Under the pieces are notes generated by a model. It saw nothing but the letters and a program-made list of their open reading frames with translations. It was not told where the DNA came from and did no database searches. From the NCBI GenBank assembly GCA_026992075.1, contig JALXAM010000036.1, positions 1 through 64,000 on the forward strand: DNA of 64,000 nucleotides. Reading direction: 5' to 3'. Source of the DNA: Sedimenticola sp. (GTDB taxonomy: Bacteria; Pseudomonadota; Gammaproteobacteria; Chromatiales; Chromatiaceae). The translations under genes were made by a program, and so were the position numbers. Positions 40,432 through 49,842 of this stretch are shown here, piece by piece (positions within the stretch are counted from its first letter, which is position 1; every line of letters starts with the position of its first letter).

Positions 40432-40622
40432 TCAACAAGGGATATCGATCTCGGCCAGCACGTCTTGATAGACGGCCTCCAGGGAAACCTCCAAGTCGAG
40501 ACAGCCCAGATAGAATCTTCCCTGACCGGCGGTCTCATGGATCCAGTCGTCCTGGGCGCGACGGTAGATCTCGATGCGGGGGCGATCCTGTGACACGAGC
40601 ACGTATTCGCGCAGGCTCGGCA
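40432..40622 (-). pseudogene. C-terminal fragment of a different Uma2 gene
   Basis: On the minus strand the reading frame gives PSLREYVLVSQDRPRIEIYR, then WIHETAGQGRFYLGCLDLEV and a stop. This is the C-terminal third of a Uma2 protein of another subgroup, lacking the N-terminal and catalytic parts. Its truncated 5' side abuts a remnant (GGGGCCTTT) of a 235-bp repeat at 40623. Probably left by recombination between repeats. Confidence 0.75.
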
Positions 40623-40655
40623 GGGGCCTTTGCTTGAAAAGCAGATGAAAAACCG

Positions 40656-41189
40656 CTACGGCCAGATGGCGGAAAAATCCAGTCCGAATGCGCAGTGGTC
40701 GAGGTCGAACTCGAAAGACTCCTGGCTGACGTCCGCCTGTTTCACGTATCGCCCTGTGTGCAAGCGGTAGATCTTGGCGATCCGGTTTTCCGGGTCCAGG
40801 ATGCAATAGTATTTCACGCCTTCCCGCTCGTAGAGGCGGAACTTGGTTTCCCGGTCTTTTGTGGATGTGGAGGGGGAGAGGATCTCGAAGATCAAGGCCG
40901 GTGCCTTGGTGAGAAACTGCCCTTCCGGCTGGTGGCAGATGACCAAATTGTCCGGCTGCACCACGGTGTCGTCGGCAATGATCCAGTCGAGCGCGAACAA
41001 AGCCTCGCATCCCGGACAGGCTTGCAGCCCCTCCTCGAGCTGTGCGGCCAGCTTCTGACTCGTGCGTTGGTGCGTGTAGCCAGGTGAAGGGGTCATGGCG
41101 AAGGGAATGCCCTCGATGAGTTCCCACCGGCCTTCCCAGCGCTTGTAGTCCTGGTAACGGTAATGGGGCAGATCCTCGCGGGAGAGCAT
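40656..41189 (-). CDS. Uma2-family (DUF820) putative PD-(D/E)XK nuclease
   Basis: A 177-residue Uma2 protein with intact motifs: YRYQDYKRWEGRWELIEGIP, DTVVQPDNLVICHQ, LIFEILSPSTSTKDRETK, FRLYEREGVKYYCILDPEN. It ends LDFSAIWP, the same end as the scar at 39732. ATG 41189 (MLSREDLPHYRY) is chosen from alignment with its paralogue; AGGA lies just upstream. Repeat copy C begins 33 bases upstream of the start. The sequence just after the stop is the beginning of a lost repeat copy. Confidence 0.86.
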   Translation of the reverse strand: MLSREDLPHYRYQDYKRWEGRWELIEGIPFAMTPSPGYTHQRTSQKLAAQLEEGLQACPGCEALFALDWIIADDTVVQPDNLVICHQPEGQFLTKAPALIFEILSPSTSTKDRETKFRLYEREGVKYYCILDPENRIAKIYRLHTGRYVKQADVSQESFEFDLDHCAFGLDFSAIWP

Positions 41190-41222
41190 GATCCTGTCAG
41201 CGCAAGTCCTGGATGGTATCCA

Positions 41223-41457
41223 CAAGCCTAGCGGCAAGAAGGGCAAAAGGGCAAGCGGACAGCGAGATCGGAAAATTCCTACGGGAGGTTGCGAAAACGG
41301 CTATTTCTTCCAGGCAGCCGCCGGCCTACCATGTACCTGTCACTGCAGACGGGCGCCCGGGAAGGGCGGGCTGACAGGGAGGTTGGCCGGAAAGGGAGTT
41401 TCCCGAAGCTGTGGGTGGCACCAGGCCCCGGTCGCGCGCTGCGTGGCCGGGGCCTTT
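41223..41457. repeat. 235-bp cassette-spacer repeat, copy C
   Basis: Third full copy, 235 bp, between the divergent Uma2 genes. It has more substitutions than A and B; for example the first hairpin is CCTGTC/GACGGG, still paired through a G-U. It ends with the GGCCCCGG/CCGGGGCC hairpin and TTTC. Confidence 0.9.
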
Positions 41458-41536
41458 CATTCTGCTATGCTTGTTCTACTCAAGGGATTCGATCAATCTT
41501 CCACTTCAATCGAGGGGGCAGCCCAAGGCCAAGATC

Positions 41537-42094
41537 ATGGCGGAACCGGCTGAAAAAGAGGCCAGCTACGAAGACCTGCTTCAGGTGCCCGACAACCTGG
41601 TGGCGGAGATCGTTGGCGGCCGTCTCTACACCAGCCCCAGGCCGGCGCCGAAACATGCGCGGGCCTCTTCGTCCCTGGGCGTCGAGGTGGGTGCGCCCTA
41701 TGACAAGGGCCGCGGTGGTCCGGGCGGCTGGTGGATTCTGGACGAGCCGGAGCTACACTTGGGGGCCGATGTTTTCGTGCCGGACTTGGCCGGCTGGCGT
41801 CGGGAGCGGATGCCGGAGTTGCCTGAAACGGCCTGGTTCGAGTTGGTGCCGGACTGGGTCTGCGAGATCCTTTCCCCTTCCACCCAGCGGCTCGACCGGG
41901 CGGAGAAGATGCCCCGCTATGCCGAGCATGGCGTGCGCTGGCTCTGGCTCATCGATCCCGAGATCCGCACCCTGGAAGCCTACGAGCTGCGTGATGGTCA
42001 CTGGCTGCTGCTCACCGTGTTGGACGAGGACAAACCGGTGTCGGTGGCTCCCTTCGATGCCACCGAGTTCCCCCTGTCGGCGCTTTGGGCCTGA
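41537..42094 (+). CDS. Uma2-family (DUF820) putative PD-(D/E)XK nuclease, divergent type
   Basis: A 185-residue Uma2 protein from another subgroup. It has YEDLLQVPDNLVAEIVGGRL, the active-site aspartate block LGADVFVPDLAGWRRERMP, VCEILSPSTQRLDRAEKM and YAEHGVRWLWLIDPEIRTLEAYEL. ATG 41537 (MAEPAEKEASYE) is used because upstream in-frame sequence belongs to repeat copy C. It converges with the FMN reductase gene 15 bases away. It is the rightmost gene of the repeat-bearing island. Confidence 0.85.
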   Translation: MAEPAEKEASYEDLLQVPDNLVAEIVGGRLYTSPRPAPKHARASSSLGVEVGAPYDKGRGGPGGWWILDEPELHLGADVFVPDLAGWRRERMPELPETAWFELVPDWVCEILSPSTQRLDRAEKMPRYAEHGVRWLWLIDPEIRTLEAYELRDGHWLLLTVLDEDKPVSVAPFDATEFPLSALWA

Positions 42095-42108
42095 AGGGCA
42101 GTTTCCCG

Positions 42109-42723
42109 CTACATCCCGAACCCGAACTGCTCGTTCACCGTGATGCCGCTCTCGCGCACCGGTCCCAGCGCCTCGGCATAGGCGCGCAGCACCTGCAGGG
42201 ACCAGAGGATGCGCTCGCGGAAGTAGCGGTCGGCATCCGGGTCGTTGTGGGCGGGGTTGTCATTGAGCACCGATTCCACGTGGCGCACGATCACCTGTTC
42301 CGGGATGTAGAGGATGCGGTTGTTCTTGTAGCTGCTCATGCGCAGCTCGGCCACCGGATAGGCGCCGCCGTCGGCGGAGGAGACGGTGACGATGAGCGCC
42401 GGCTTGTGGCCCACCTCGTTCTTGCTCACGATGAGGAAGAAGTTCTTCAGCCCGGCCGGTACCTGCCCGTGCCATTCTGGCGAGACGATCACCAGGCCGT
42501 CGCTGCTTTGCAGCAGCTCGCGCAGGGGAGCGAGGCGCTCCTCCCATTGGGGATCGGCGTTCCAGATCCCCTCGTCCCAGAGGGGGAGAGGGTTGCCTTC
42601 CAGGCTGAACACCTCCGCCTGGTCGGCCAGCTTTTCTTCCAGCAGGGTGCGCCGGATGTGTTCCGCCACCTTGCGACTCTGGGAGTTGGGGCGGTGGCTG
42701 CCGCTGATGATGGCGATCTTCAT
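42109..42723 (-). CDS. NADPH-dependent FMN reductase family protein
   Basis: A 204-residue flavodoxin-like oxidoreductase. The FMN phosphate loop [17 protein letters not shown] is at the N-terminus, followed by [21 protein letters not shown], the family's substrate/flavin motif, and [15 protein letters not shown]. Likely reduces FMN, quinones or similar acceptors with NAD(P)H; the true substrate cannot be told. Its start overlaps the phosphofructokinase stop by four bases, so the two form an operon. Confidence 0.88.
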   Translation of the reverse strand: MKIAIISGSHRPNSQSRKVAEHIRRTLLEEKLADQAEVFSLEGNPLPLWDEGIWNADPQWEERLAPLRELLQSSDGLVIVSPEWHGQVPAGLKNFFLIVSKNEVGHKPALIVTVSSADGGAYPVAELRMSSYKNNRILYIPEQVIVRHVESVLNDNPAHNDPDADRYFRERILWSLQVLRAYAEALGPVRESGITVNEQFGFGM

Positions 42724-43850
42724 TCCAGCTCATCCCCGAGGCAGGTTCCCACCCGGCGTGCGCTGATCACCCAGGGGTGATCGGGTGGGACCAGCTTCTT
42801 GTTGCCGGCCACCTCATCCAACGGCACCGGCACCGCCTCCTCGCCCCGGGCCGCCACCATCACGCCATAGGTGCCTTCCTCGATGAGATCGGCGCAGGCG
42901 GTGCCCAGGCGGGTGGCCAGCAGGCGGTCGGCGGCCGATGGCGTGCCGCCGCGCTGCAGATGGCCGAGGATGGTCACGCGGGACTCCAGCCCGGTGAGTT
43001 CCTCCAGCTGACTGGCCAGCAGCACCGTGTGGTTGGCATAGTCCTGCGCCAGCCGGTGGAGGATCTCCTTGGCCTCCTTCTTCTCTTTTTTCGAACTGGC
43101 TTTTGCCTTGCGTTCCTCGGCCTCGCGCACCACTGCGGCGGTCTCCTTGGGCAGTGCTCCCTCGGCCACCGCCACGATGCTGAAATTCTTGCCCCCGCGT
43201 GAACGTCGGCGGATCGCTTCGGCCACGGTCTCCAGCTCGTAGGGGATCTCCGGCAACAGGATCACGTCGGCACCGCCGGCGATGCCGGAGCCCAGCGCCA
43301 GCCAGCCGGCGCGATGGCCCATGATCTCCACCACGATGATGCGGTGGTGACTGTGGGCGGTGGAGTGGAGTCGGTCGATGGCGTCGGTGGCGATGCCCAG
43401 GGCGGTGTCGAAGCCGAAGGTGACGTCGGTCATGGCGACGTCGTTGTCGATGGTCTTGGGCAGGGTGATGATGTTGAGCCCCTTTTCCATCAGCTTGAGA
43501 GCGTTCTTCTGGGTACCGCCGCCGCCGATGCAGACCAGGCAGTCGAGGTGGTTGGCGTGGTAGTTCTCCACGATCACGTCGGTCATGTCCTGCACCTTGC
43601 CGCCGAACAGCATGCGGTGCGGCTTGTCGCGACTGGTGCCCAGGATGGTGCCGCCCCGGGTGAGGATGCCCGAGAGCGAGTCTCCGTCCAGGCGCACGAA
43701 GCGGTTGTCCACCAGTCCCCGAAAGCCGTCCAGGAAACCGATCATCTGCATGCCGTAATGGCCCTGCGCGGCCTTGCCCACGCCACGGATGGCGGCGTTG
43801 AGGCCAGGGGTGTCACCGCCTGCGGTGAGGATGCCGATCTGCTTGGTCAT
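42720..43850 (-). CDS. pfkA: 6-phosphofructokinase family protein with altered nucleotide motif
   Basis: A 376-residue PfkA-family enzyme, converting fructose 6-phosphate to the 1,6-bisphosphate. It has [18 protein letters not shown], the sugar-binding [20 protein letters not shown] with the catalytic [18 protein letters not shown] and [16 protein letters not shown]. The nucleotide motif is [10 protein letters not shown]: the usual GGDG aspartate that helps bind Mg-ATP is glycine, while glycine at the ATP/PPi-discriminating position is kept and PKTIDND carries the lysine found in PPi-using and trypanosomatid-like enzymes. A lysine/glutamate-rich insertion ([15 protein letters not shown]) lies near residue 250. 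Phosphoryl donor uncertain. Confidence 0.85.
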   Translation of the reverse strand: MTKQIGILTAGGDTPGLNAAIRGVGKAAQGHYGMQMIGFLDGFRGLVDNRFVRLDGDSLSGILTRGGTILGTSRDKPHRMLFGGKVQDMTDVIVENYHANHLDCLVCIGGGGTQKNALKLMEKGLNIITLPKTIDNDVAMTDVTFGFDTALGIATDAIDRLHSTAHSHHRIIVVEIMGHRAGWLALGSGIAGGADVILLPEIPYELETVAEAIRRRSRGGKNFSIVAVAEGALPKETAAVVREAEERKAKASSKKEKKEAKEILHRLAQDYANHTVLLASQLEELTGLESRVTILGHLQRGGTPSAADRLLATRLGTACADLIEEGTYGVMVAARGEEAVPVPLDEVAGNKKLVPPDHPWVISARRVGTCLGDELE

Positions 43851-43950
43851 GGTGCGATTCTCCTTGTTGACTGCGGGAATTCTGGGTCCTGCCCGGAGGG
43901 ACTGTCAATGCGCCTTTGCGGCGGCGCGGTGTGATATAAATGGCAGCAGC

Positions 43951-46900
43951 ATGTTATTCCGCCTTTTTGTCATTCTCCTTTTCCTTCTGCTCTTCCCGGG
44001 GGCTGGTCTGACCGAAGAGGCGCCCGTCAGCCAGGCTGGAGAACTCACCCTGGAGCAGCTGCAGTCCCTGCGGGCTCAGGCGGAGCAGGACAAGGAACTA
44101 TCCGAAGAGGATCGCAAGGCGCTGCTGGGGTTCTACGACGAGGCCCAGGGCTGGTTGAAGAAAGCGAGCCAGTATCGCGATCGCGCCGAGGCCTTCGTCC
44201 GCGCGCGCAGCGAGGCGCCGCGGGAGGCCGACCGCATCCGCAAGGAACTGGCCGAGCGCCAGAAGAAACCCGTCGCCGGGCCCGATCTGAAACGGCTGCG
44301 TCGCAAGTCACTGGGCGAGCTGTCGCAGCTGGTGGAGACGCACAAGGCGGATCTGCTGGCCAAGGAGGCGGCGCTGGGCAAGCTGGAGCAGGAGCCCCTG
44401 CTGCAGCCTGGTCGTCCCGATGCCGCCCGCGCCCGGCTGGTGCAGGCCAAGCAGGAGCTGGACGGCCTGCGTCAGAAACTGCAATCCCCCCTCACCTCCA
44501 CCGCCCCCCTGGATCGTGCCCAGCGGTTGCGGGACCGCGCCCGCCTGGAGGCGCTGCAACAGGAGGTGAAGATGCTGGAGCAGGAGCTGCTCTCGCTGCC
44601 GGCGCGTCAGGCGCTGCACGAGGTGCAGCTGCAGCAGGCCCGGCTCCAGCTCAAGGAGGCCAAGGCGCGGCTGGAGGCCCTGGTGCAGCTGGTCAACGAA
44701 CGGCGCAAGGCCGAGGTGGTCCAGCTCAGCCGCACCCAGGAAAAGGCGGCCCAGGATCTGGCCCAGAGCAATCCGGTGCTGAAGAAACTGGCCGACGAGA
44801 ATGCCCGGCTCAGCGACCGCCTGGCCCGGATCACCGAGGCGCTGGGCAGGACCGCTACTCTGGACAGCAGCCTGCGGGACCGCACCAATCGCATTCGTGG
44901 CACCTTCCGAGCCACCCGGGAGAAGGTGGAAGTGGCCGGCCTCAAGGGCGTGCTGGGGCAGGTGCTGCTGGAACAACGCCAGCAGCTGCCGGACATGCGG
45001 GAGCTGCGGCGGCAGATCGCCGAGGTGCGCCAGCGCATCACCGAGGTGAGCCTGGAACAGATCCGCCTGCGGGAGGAGCTGGCGAGGCTGCAGGAGAGTG
45101 GCCTGCAGCCGAAATGGCCGGCCAGCATCCCGCCGGAACAGCGCAAGGGGCTGCAGCCGGAGCTGAAGCGGCTGGAGAAACGGCGCCTGGAGCTGCTGCA
45201 GAAGCTGGTGGACACCCAGGAGGACTACATCCGTTCCCTGGCCGATCAGGACGCGGCGCTCAAGGAGCTGTTGCATGCGGTGGAGGAGTTCGACGACTAT
45301 CTGGCCGAACACCTGCTCTGGGTGCGCAACACCCGTGCCTTCCGGCTCTCCGATCTGCAGGCGTTGGGGGGCGAGCTGCGACAGCTGCTGCAGCCGGAGG
45401 GTTGGCTGCAGGCCTGGCGCGCCTTGGGAGAGCAGGTCGTCTCTTCTCCCAAGGCGTTGTTGGCGTTGCTGGCGCTGCTGCTGTTCGCCGTCTTGCACGG
45501 CCATTGGAAGCGTGCCATTCGCGCCACCGGCATCCGTGCGGGCAAGCCGGGGCAAGGCAATCTGCCAGGCACGTTGAAAGCACTGGCGCTGAGTCTGCTG
45601 GTGGCGCTCTGGCCGCTGTTGTGGCTTTCGTTCCTCTACTGGCAGTTCCGCCAGCTGGGTGATCGCTCCCTGCATGCCCACGCCATGGCCCAGGCTCTCT
45701 ACTGGATCATGGCGCCCTTCTATTCGCTGCTGCTGGGGCTGGTGCTCTCCATGAAAGGGGGGCTGTTGCAGGCACATTTCCGCTGGCGCGAAGAGAACCT
45801 GCGCAAGCTGCGGCGGGCGCTGGCCCACCTGTTCTGGTTTTTCATCCCCGCTTCGGCCTTCACCGCGGTGGCCAGCCAGCTGCTGCCGGATGGGTTGGGC
45901 AGCGTGGTGGTGAAGCTGGCCTTCGTGGTGCTGGCGCTGTCGCTCAATTTCTTCATCTACCGGGTCTTCCATCCCACCCGGGGATTGGTGGCCAGCTACC
46001 TGCAGCAGAACCCCCGGGGCTACGCTTCCCGACTGCGCTGGGTCTGGTTCTCGGTGATCACCGGCATTCCGCTGGTGCTGCTGGTGCTCTCCCTCATGGG
46101 CTATGTCTACACCGGTGCCACCATCCTGCGCTATCTGATGAACACCCTGTGGCTCATTGCCGGGCTGGTGGTGGTGCAGCAGCTGGCGGAGTTCTGGCTG
46201 CTGCTCACCCGGCGACGCATCGCCTACCAGGCGGCGCTGGCGCGGCGCAAGGCGATGCAGGAGGCGCAGGAGAAGGAGCAGCAGGGGGAGGAGGGCGGGC
46301 CGCCCCCCGGGGAAAGGGAAGAGGCCCACCGGGAAGAAGAGGAAAAGGTGGACCTGGTGGCGCTCAGCCGGGAGAGCCGCCGGTTGCTCAACGCGTTGCT
46401 CTTCATCGGTGGGGCCATCGGGTTGTGGCTCATCTGGGCGCCCCTGTTTCCCGCGCTTACCCTGCTGGACGACATCGCTCTCTGGCACCACACCGTGGTG
46501 ATCGGGGGCAAGAGCGAGATGGTGGCGGTGACCCTGGGAGATGTCCTTTCGGTGGTGGCCATCGTGCTGCTCACGGTGCTGGCGGCGCGCAATCTGCCTT
46601 CCCTGGTGGAGATCCTGTTGTTGCAGTACCTCGACATCTCTGCCGGCAGCCGCTACACCATCCGCACCTTAAGCGGGTACCTCATCGCCGCGGTCGGCAT
46701 GGTGGCGGTGTTCAAGGCGGTGGGCGGCAGCTGGGCCGAGATCCAGTGGCTGGTGGCGGCTCTTGGCGTGGGCATCGGCTTCGGCCTGCAGGAGATCGTG
46801 GCCAACTTCATCAGCGGTCTCATCATCCTGTTCGAACGACCCATCCGCGTGGGCGACTTCGTCACCGTGGGAGACACCGACGGCACGGTGACCCGAATCC

Positions 46901-47334
46901 GCATCCGTGCCACCACCATCCTCACCAGGGACCGCAAGGAGCTGCTGGTGCCCAACAAGGAGTTCATCACCGGGCGCCTGCTCAACTGGACCCTCTCCGA
47001 TCAGACCACCCGCCTCAAGCTGGTGGTGGGGATCGCCTACGGCAGCGACGTACGGCTGGCCGAGAAGATCATGCTGGAGGCGGCGCGGGAGCACCCGCGG
47101 GTTCTGAAGGAGCCGGCGCCCTGGGTCAATTTCGACGATTTCGGCGACAGCGCCCTGCTGCTGGAGCTGCGCTGCATCATCGATTCGGCCGATCACCGGG
47201 TGCGGGTGCTCAGCGAGCTGCGCCACGCCATCGACCAGGGTTTCCGTGCCGCCGAGATCCAGATCCCCTTCCCGCAACGGGACGTGCACATGGATACCGG
47301 CGAGCCGCTGGAGGTGAAGGTGGTCACGTCCTAG
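43951..47334 (+). CDS. MscK/KefA-like large mechanosensitive channel
   Basis: A 1127-residue MscS-superfamily channel. It has a signal peptide (LFRLFVILLFLLLFPGAGL), a periplasmic region of about 490 residues made of long coiled coils (for example RARLVQAKQELDGLRQKLQ), and about ten membrane spans. The C-terminal MscS module has the pore-lining stretch WLVAALGVGIGFGLQEIVAN and the beta domain ERPIRVGDFVTVGDTDGTVT, ending PQRDVHM. A charged cytoplasmic loop rich in E/K/R (EAQEKEQQGEEGGPPP) lies between spans. This matches MscK, which opens under osmotic downshift and is K+-sensitive. ATG 43951 starts the signal peptide; upstream in-frame sequence is the antisense of pfkA. Confidence 0.9.
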   Translation: MLFRLFVILLFLLLFPGAGLTEEAPVSQAGELTLEQLQSLRAQAEQDKELSEEDRKALLGFYDEAQGWLKKASQYRDRAEAFVRARSEAPREADRIRKELAERQKKPVAGPDLKRLRRKSLGELSQLVETHKADLLAKEAALGKLEQEPLLQPGRPDAARARLVQAKQELDGLRQKLQSPLTSTAPLDRAQRLRDRARLEALQQEVKMLEQELLSLPARQALHEVQLQQARLQLKEAKARLEALVQLVNERRKAEVVQLSRTQEKAAQDLAQSNPVLKKLADENARLSDRLARITEALGRTATLDSSLRDRTNRIRGTFRATREKVEVAGLKGVLGQVLLEQRQQLPDMRELRRQIAEVRQRITEVSLEQIRLREELARLQESGLQPKWPASIPPEQRKGLQPELKRLEKRRLELLQKLVDTQEDYIRSLADQDAALKELLHAVEEFDDYLAEHLLWVRNTRAFRLSDLQALGGELRQLLQPEGWLQAWRALGEQVVSSPKALLALLALLLFAVLHGHWKRAIRATGIRAGKPGQGNLPGTLKALALSLLVALWPLLWLSFLYWQFRQLGDRSLHAHAMAQALYWIMAPFYSLLLGLVLSMKGGLLQAHFRWREENLRKLRRALAHLFWFFIPASAFTAVASQLLPDGLGSVVVKLAFVVLALSLNFFIYRVFHPTRGLVASYLQQNPRGYASRLRWVWFSVITGIPLVLLVLSLMGYVYTGATILRYLMNTLWLIAGLVVVQQLAEFWLLLTRRRIAYQAALARRKAMQEAQEKEQQGEEGGPPPGEREEAHREEEEKVDLVALSRESRRLLNALLFIGGAIGLWLIWAPLFPALTLLDDIALWHHTVVIGGKSEMVAVTLGDVLSVVAIVLLTVLAARNLPSLVEILLLQYLDISAGSRYTIRTLSGYLIAAVGMVAVFKAVGGSWAEIQWLVAALGVGIGFGLQEIVANFISGLIILFERPIRVGDFVTVGDTDGTVTRIRIRATTILTRDRKELLVPNKEFITGRLLNWTLSDQTTRLKLVVGIAYGSDVRLAEKIMLEAAREHPRVLKEPAPWVNFDDFGDSALLLELRCIIDSADHRVRVLSELRHAIDQGFRAAEIQIPFPQRDVHMDTGEPLEVKVVTS

Positions 47335-47421
47335 CCCCTTTCTCCTGCGGTGCCCGGGCGCCATGCAGTACAATTGGCGCCTCGATTTTCCATGTCCACC
47401 TCGTGATTAAGGAAGAACAGG

Positions 47422-48720
<1,299 letters not shown>

Positions 48721-48721
48721 C

Positions 48722-49744
48722 ATGAGCCGCTACCAAGAGGTGAAGGTACTACTGCGCGCCCAGCCGGCCACCTGGCTGGTGACCGGGGTGGCGGGGTTCA
48801 TCGGCTCCAACCTGCTGCAGACCCTGCTGGAGCTGGATCAGCAGGTGGTGGGGCTGGACAATTTCGCCACCGGGCACCGCCACAATCTCGACGAGGTGGA
48901 ACGGCTGGTTGGGCCGGAACGCTGGGCGCGCTTCCGCTTCGTCGAGGGCGACATTCGTGAGCCCACCGACTGCGCCCGCGCCTGCGAGGGGGTCGATTAC
49001 GTGCTCCACCAGGCGGCGCTGGGCTCGGTGCCACGTTCCCTGGAGGATCCCCAGACCACCAACGCCGCCAACATCGACGGCTTCCTCAACATGCTTGTGG
49101 CGGCGCGGGACGCCGGGGTGAAGCGCTTCGTCTATGCTGCCTCCAGCTCCACCTACGGCGACCATCCCGACCTGCCCAAGGTGGAGGAGCGCATCGGTAA
49201 TCCCCTGTCGCCCTATGCCGTCACCAAGTTGGTGAACGAACTTTACGCCAGCGTCTTCGCCCGCTGCTACGGCTTTCGCACCATCGGCCTGCGCTACTTC
49301 AACATCTTCGGCCGGCGGCAGGATCCCAACGGCGCCTACGCGGCGGTGATCCCCAAGTGGTTTGCCGGGCTGATCGAGGGGGAGACGGTCTACATCAACG
49401 GCGACGGCGAGACCAGCCGCGATTTCTGTTACATCGACAACTGCGTCCAGGCCAACCTGCTGGCGGCCACCGCGCCGGACGAGGCGGCCGACCAGGTTTA
49501 CAACGTCGCCTACGGCGAGCGCACCAGCCTCAACGAGCTGTTCCGGCTGGTGCGCGAGCGGGTGGCCCGGCGCCATCCGGAAGCGGCCGGGATGGAACCG
49601 GTCTACCGTGACTTCCGGCCAGGAGACGTACGCCATTCACTGGCCGACATCGGCAAGGCGCGCAGGTTGCTCGGTTATGAGCCCAGCCACTCGCTGGCCG
49701 AAGGGCTGGATGAGGCGGCAGACTGGTACCTGGACAATTTGTAG
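48722..49744 (+). CDS. TviC/WbpP-type UDP-N-acetylhexosamine C4-epimerase
   Basis: A 340-residue extended SDR enzyme. It has the NAD loop [40 protein letters not shown] (typical of UDP-GlcNAc/GalNAc and GlcNAcA/GalNAcA 4-epimerases), the catalytic SSS and YxxxK in [13 protein letters not shown] and [12 protein letters not shown], and [16 protein letters not shown]. With the preceding dehydrogenase it gives UDP-GalNAcA-type donors for the XrtA-associated exopolysaccharide. It converges on prsT. Confidence 0.93.
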   Translation: MSRYQEVKVLLRAQPATWLVTGVAGFIGSNLLQTLLELDQQVVGLDNFATGHRHNLDEVERLVGPERWARFRFVEGDIREPTDCARACEGVDYVLHQAALGSVPRSLEDPQTTNAANIDGFLNMLVAARDAGVKRFVYAASSSTYGDHPDLPKVEERIGNPLSPYAVTKLVNELYASVFARCYGFRTIGLRYFNIFGRRQDPNGAYAAVIPKWFAGLIEGETVYINGDGETSRDFCYIDNCVQANLLAATAPDEAADQVYNVAYGERTSLNELFRLVRERVARRHPEAAGMEPVYRDFRPGDVRHSLADIGKARRLLGYEPSHSLAEGLDEAADWYLDNL

Positions 49745-49779
49745 CCAGGAGATGGGCACGGCCTGTGGCCTTTGCTCAT

Positions 49780-49839
49780 CCTACGAATCCTCCCTCTCCC
49801 GACCGAATCGTAGGGTGGGCAAAGCGCAGCGTGCCCGCC
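49780..49839. repeat. Double hairpin between convergent genes
   Basis: CCTACGA/TCGTAGG (49780-49786, 49808-49814), then GGTGGGCA/TGCCCGCC (from 49814 to 49839). The GTAGGGTGGGCA...GTGCCC form resembles a short interspersed sequence seen widely in bacteria. Placed between tviC-like and prsT stops, it may end both transcripts. Confidence 0.55.
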
Positions 49840-49842
49840 GGA

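Noticed and set aside
38280-41457. attC recombination sites of an integron
   Set aside because: No RYYYAAC/GTTRRRY core pair is found at the repeat edges and no integron integrase gene is in the window.
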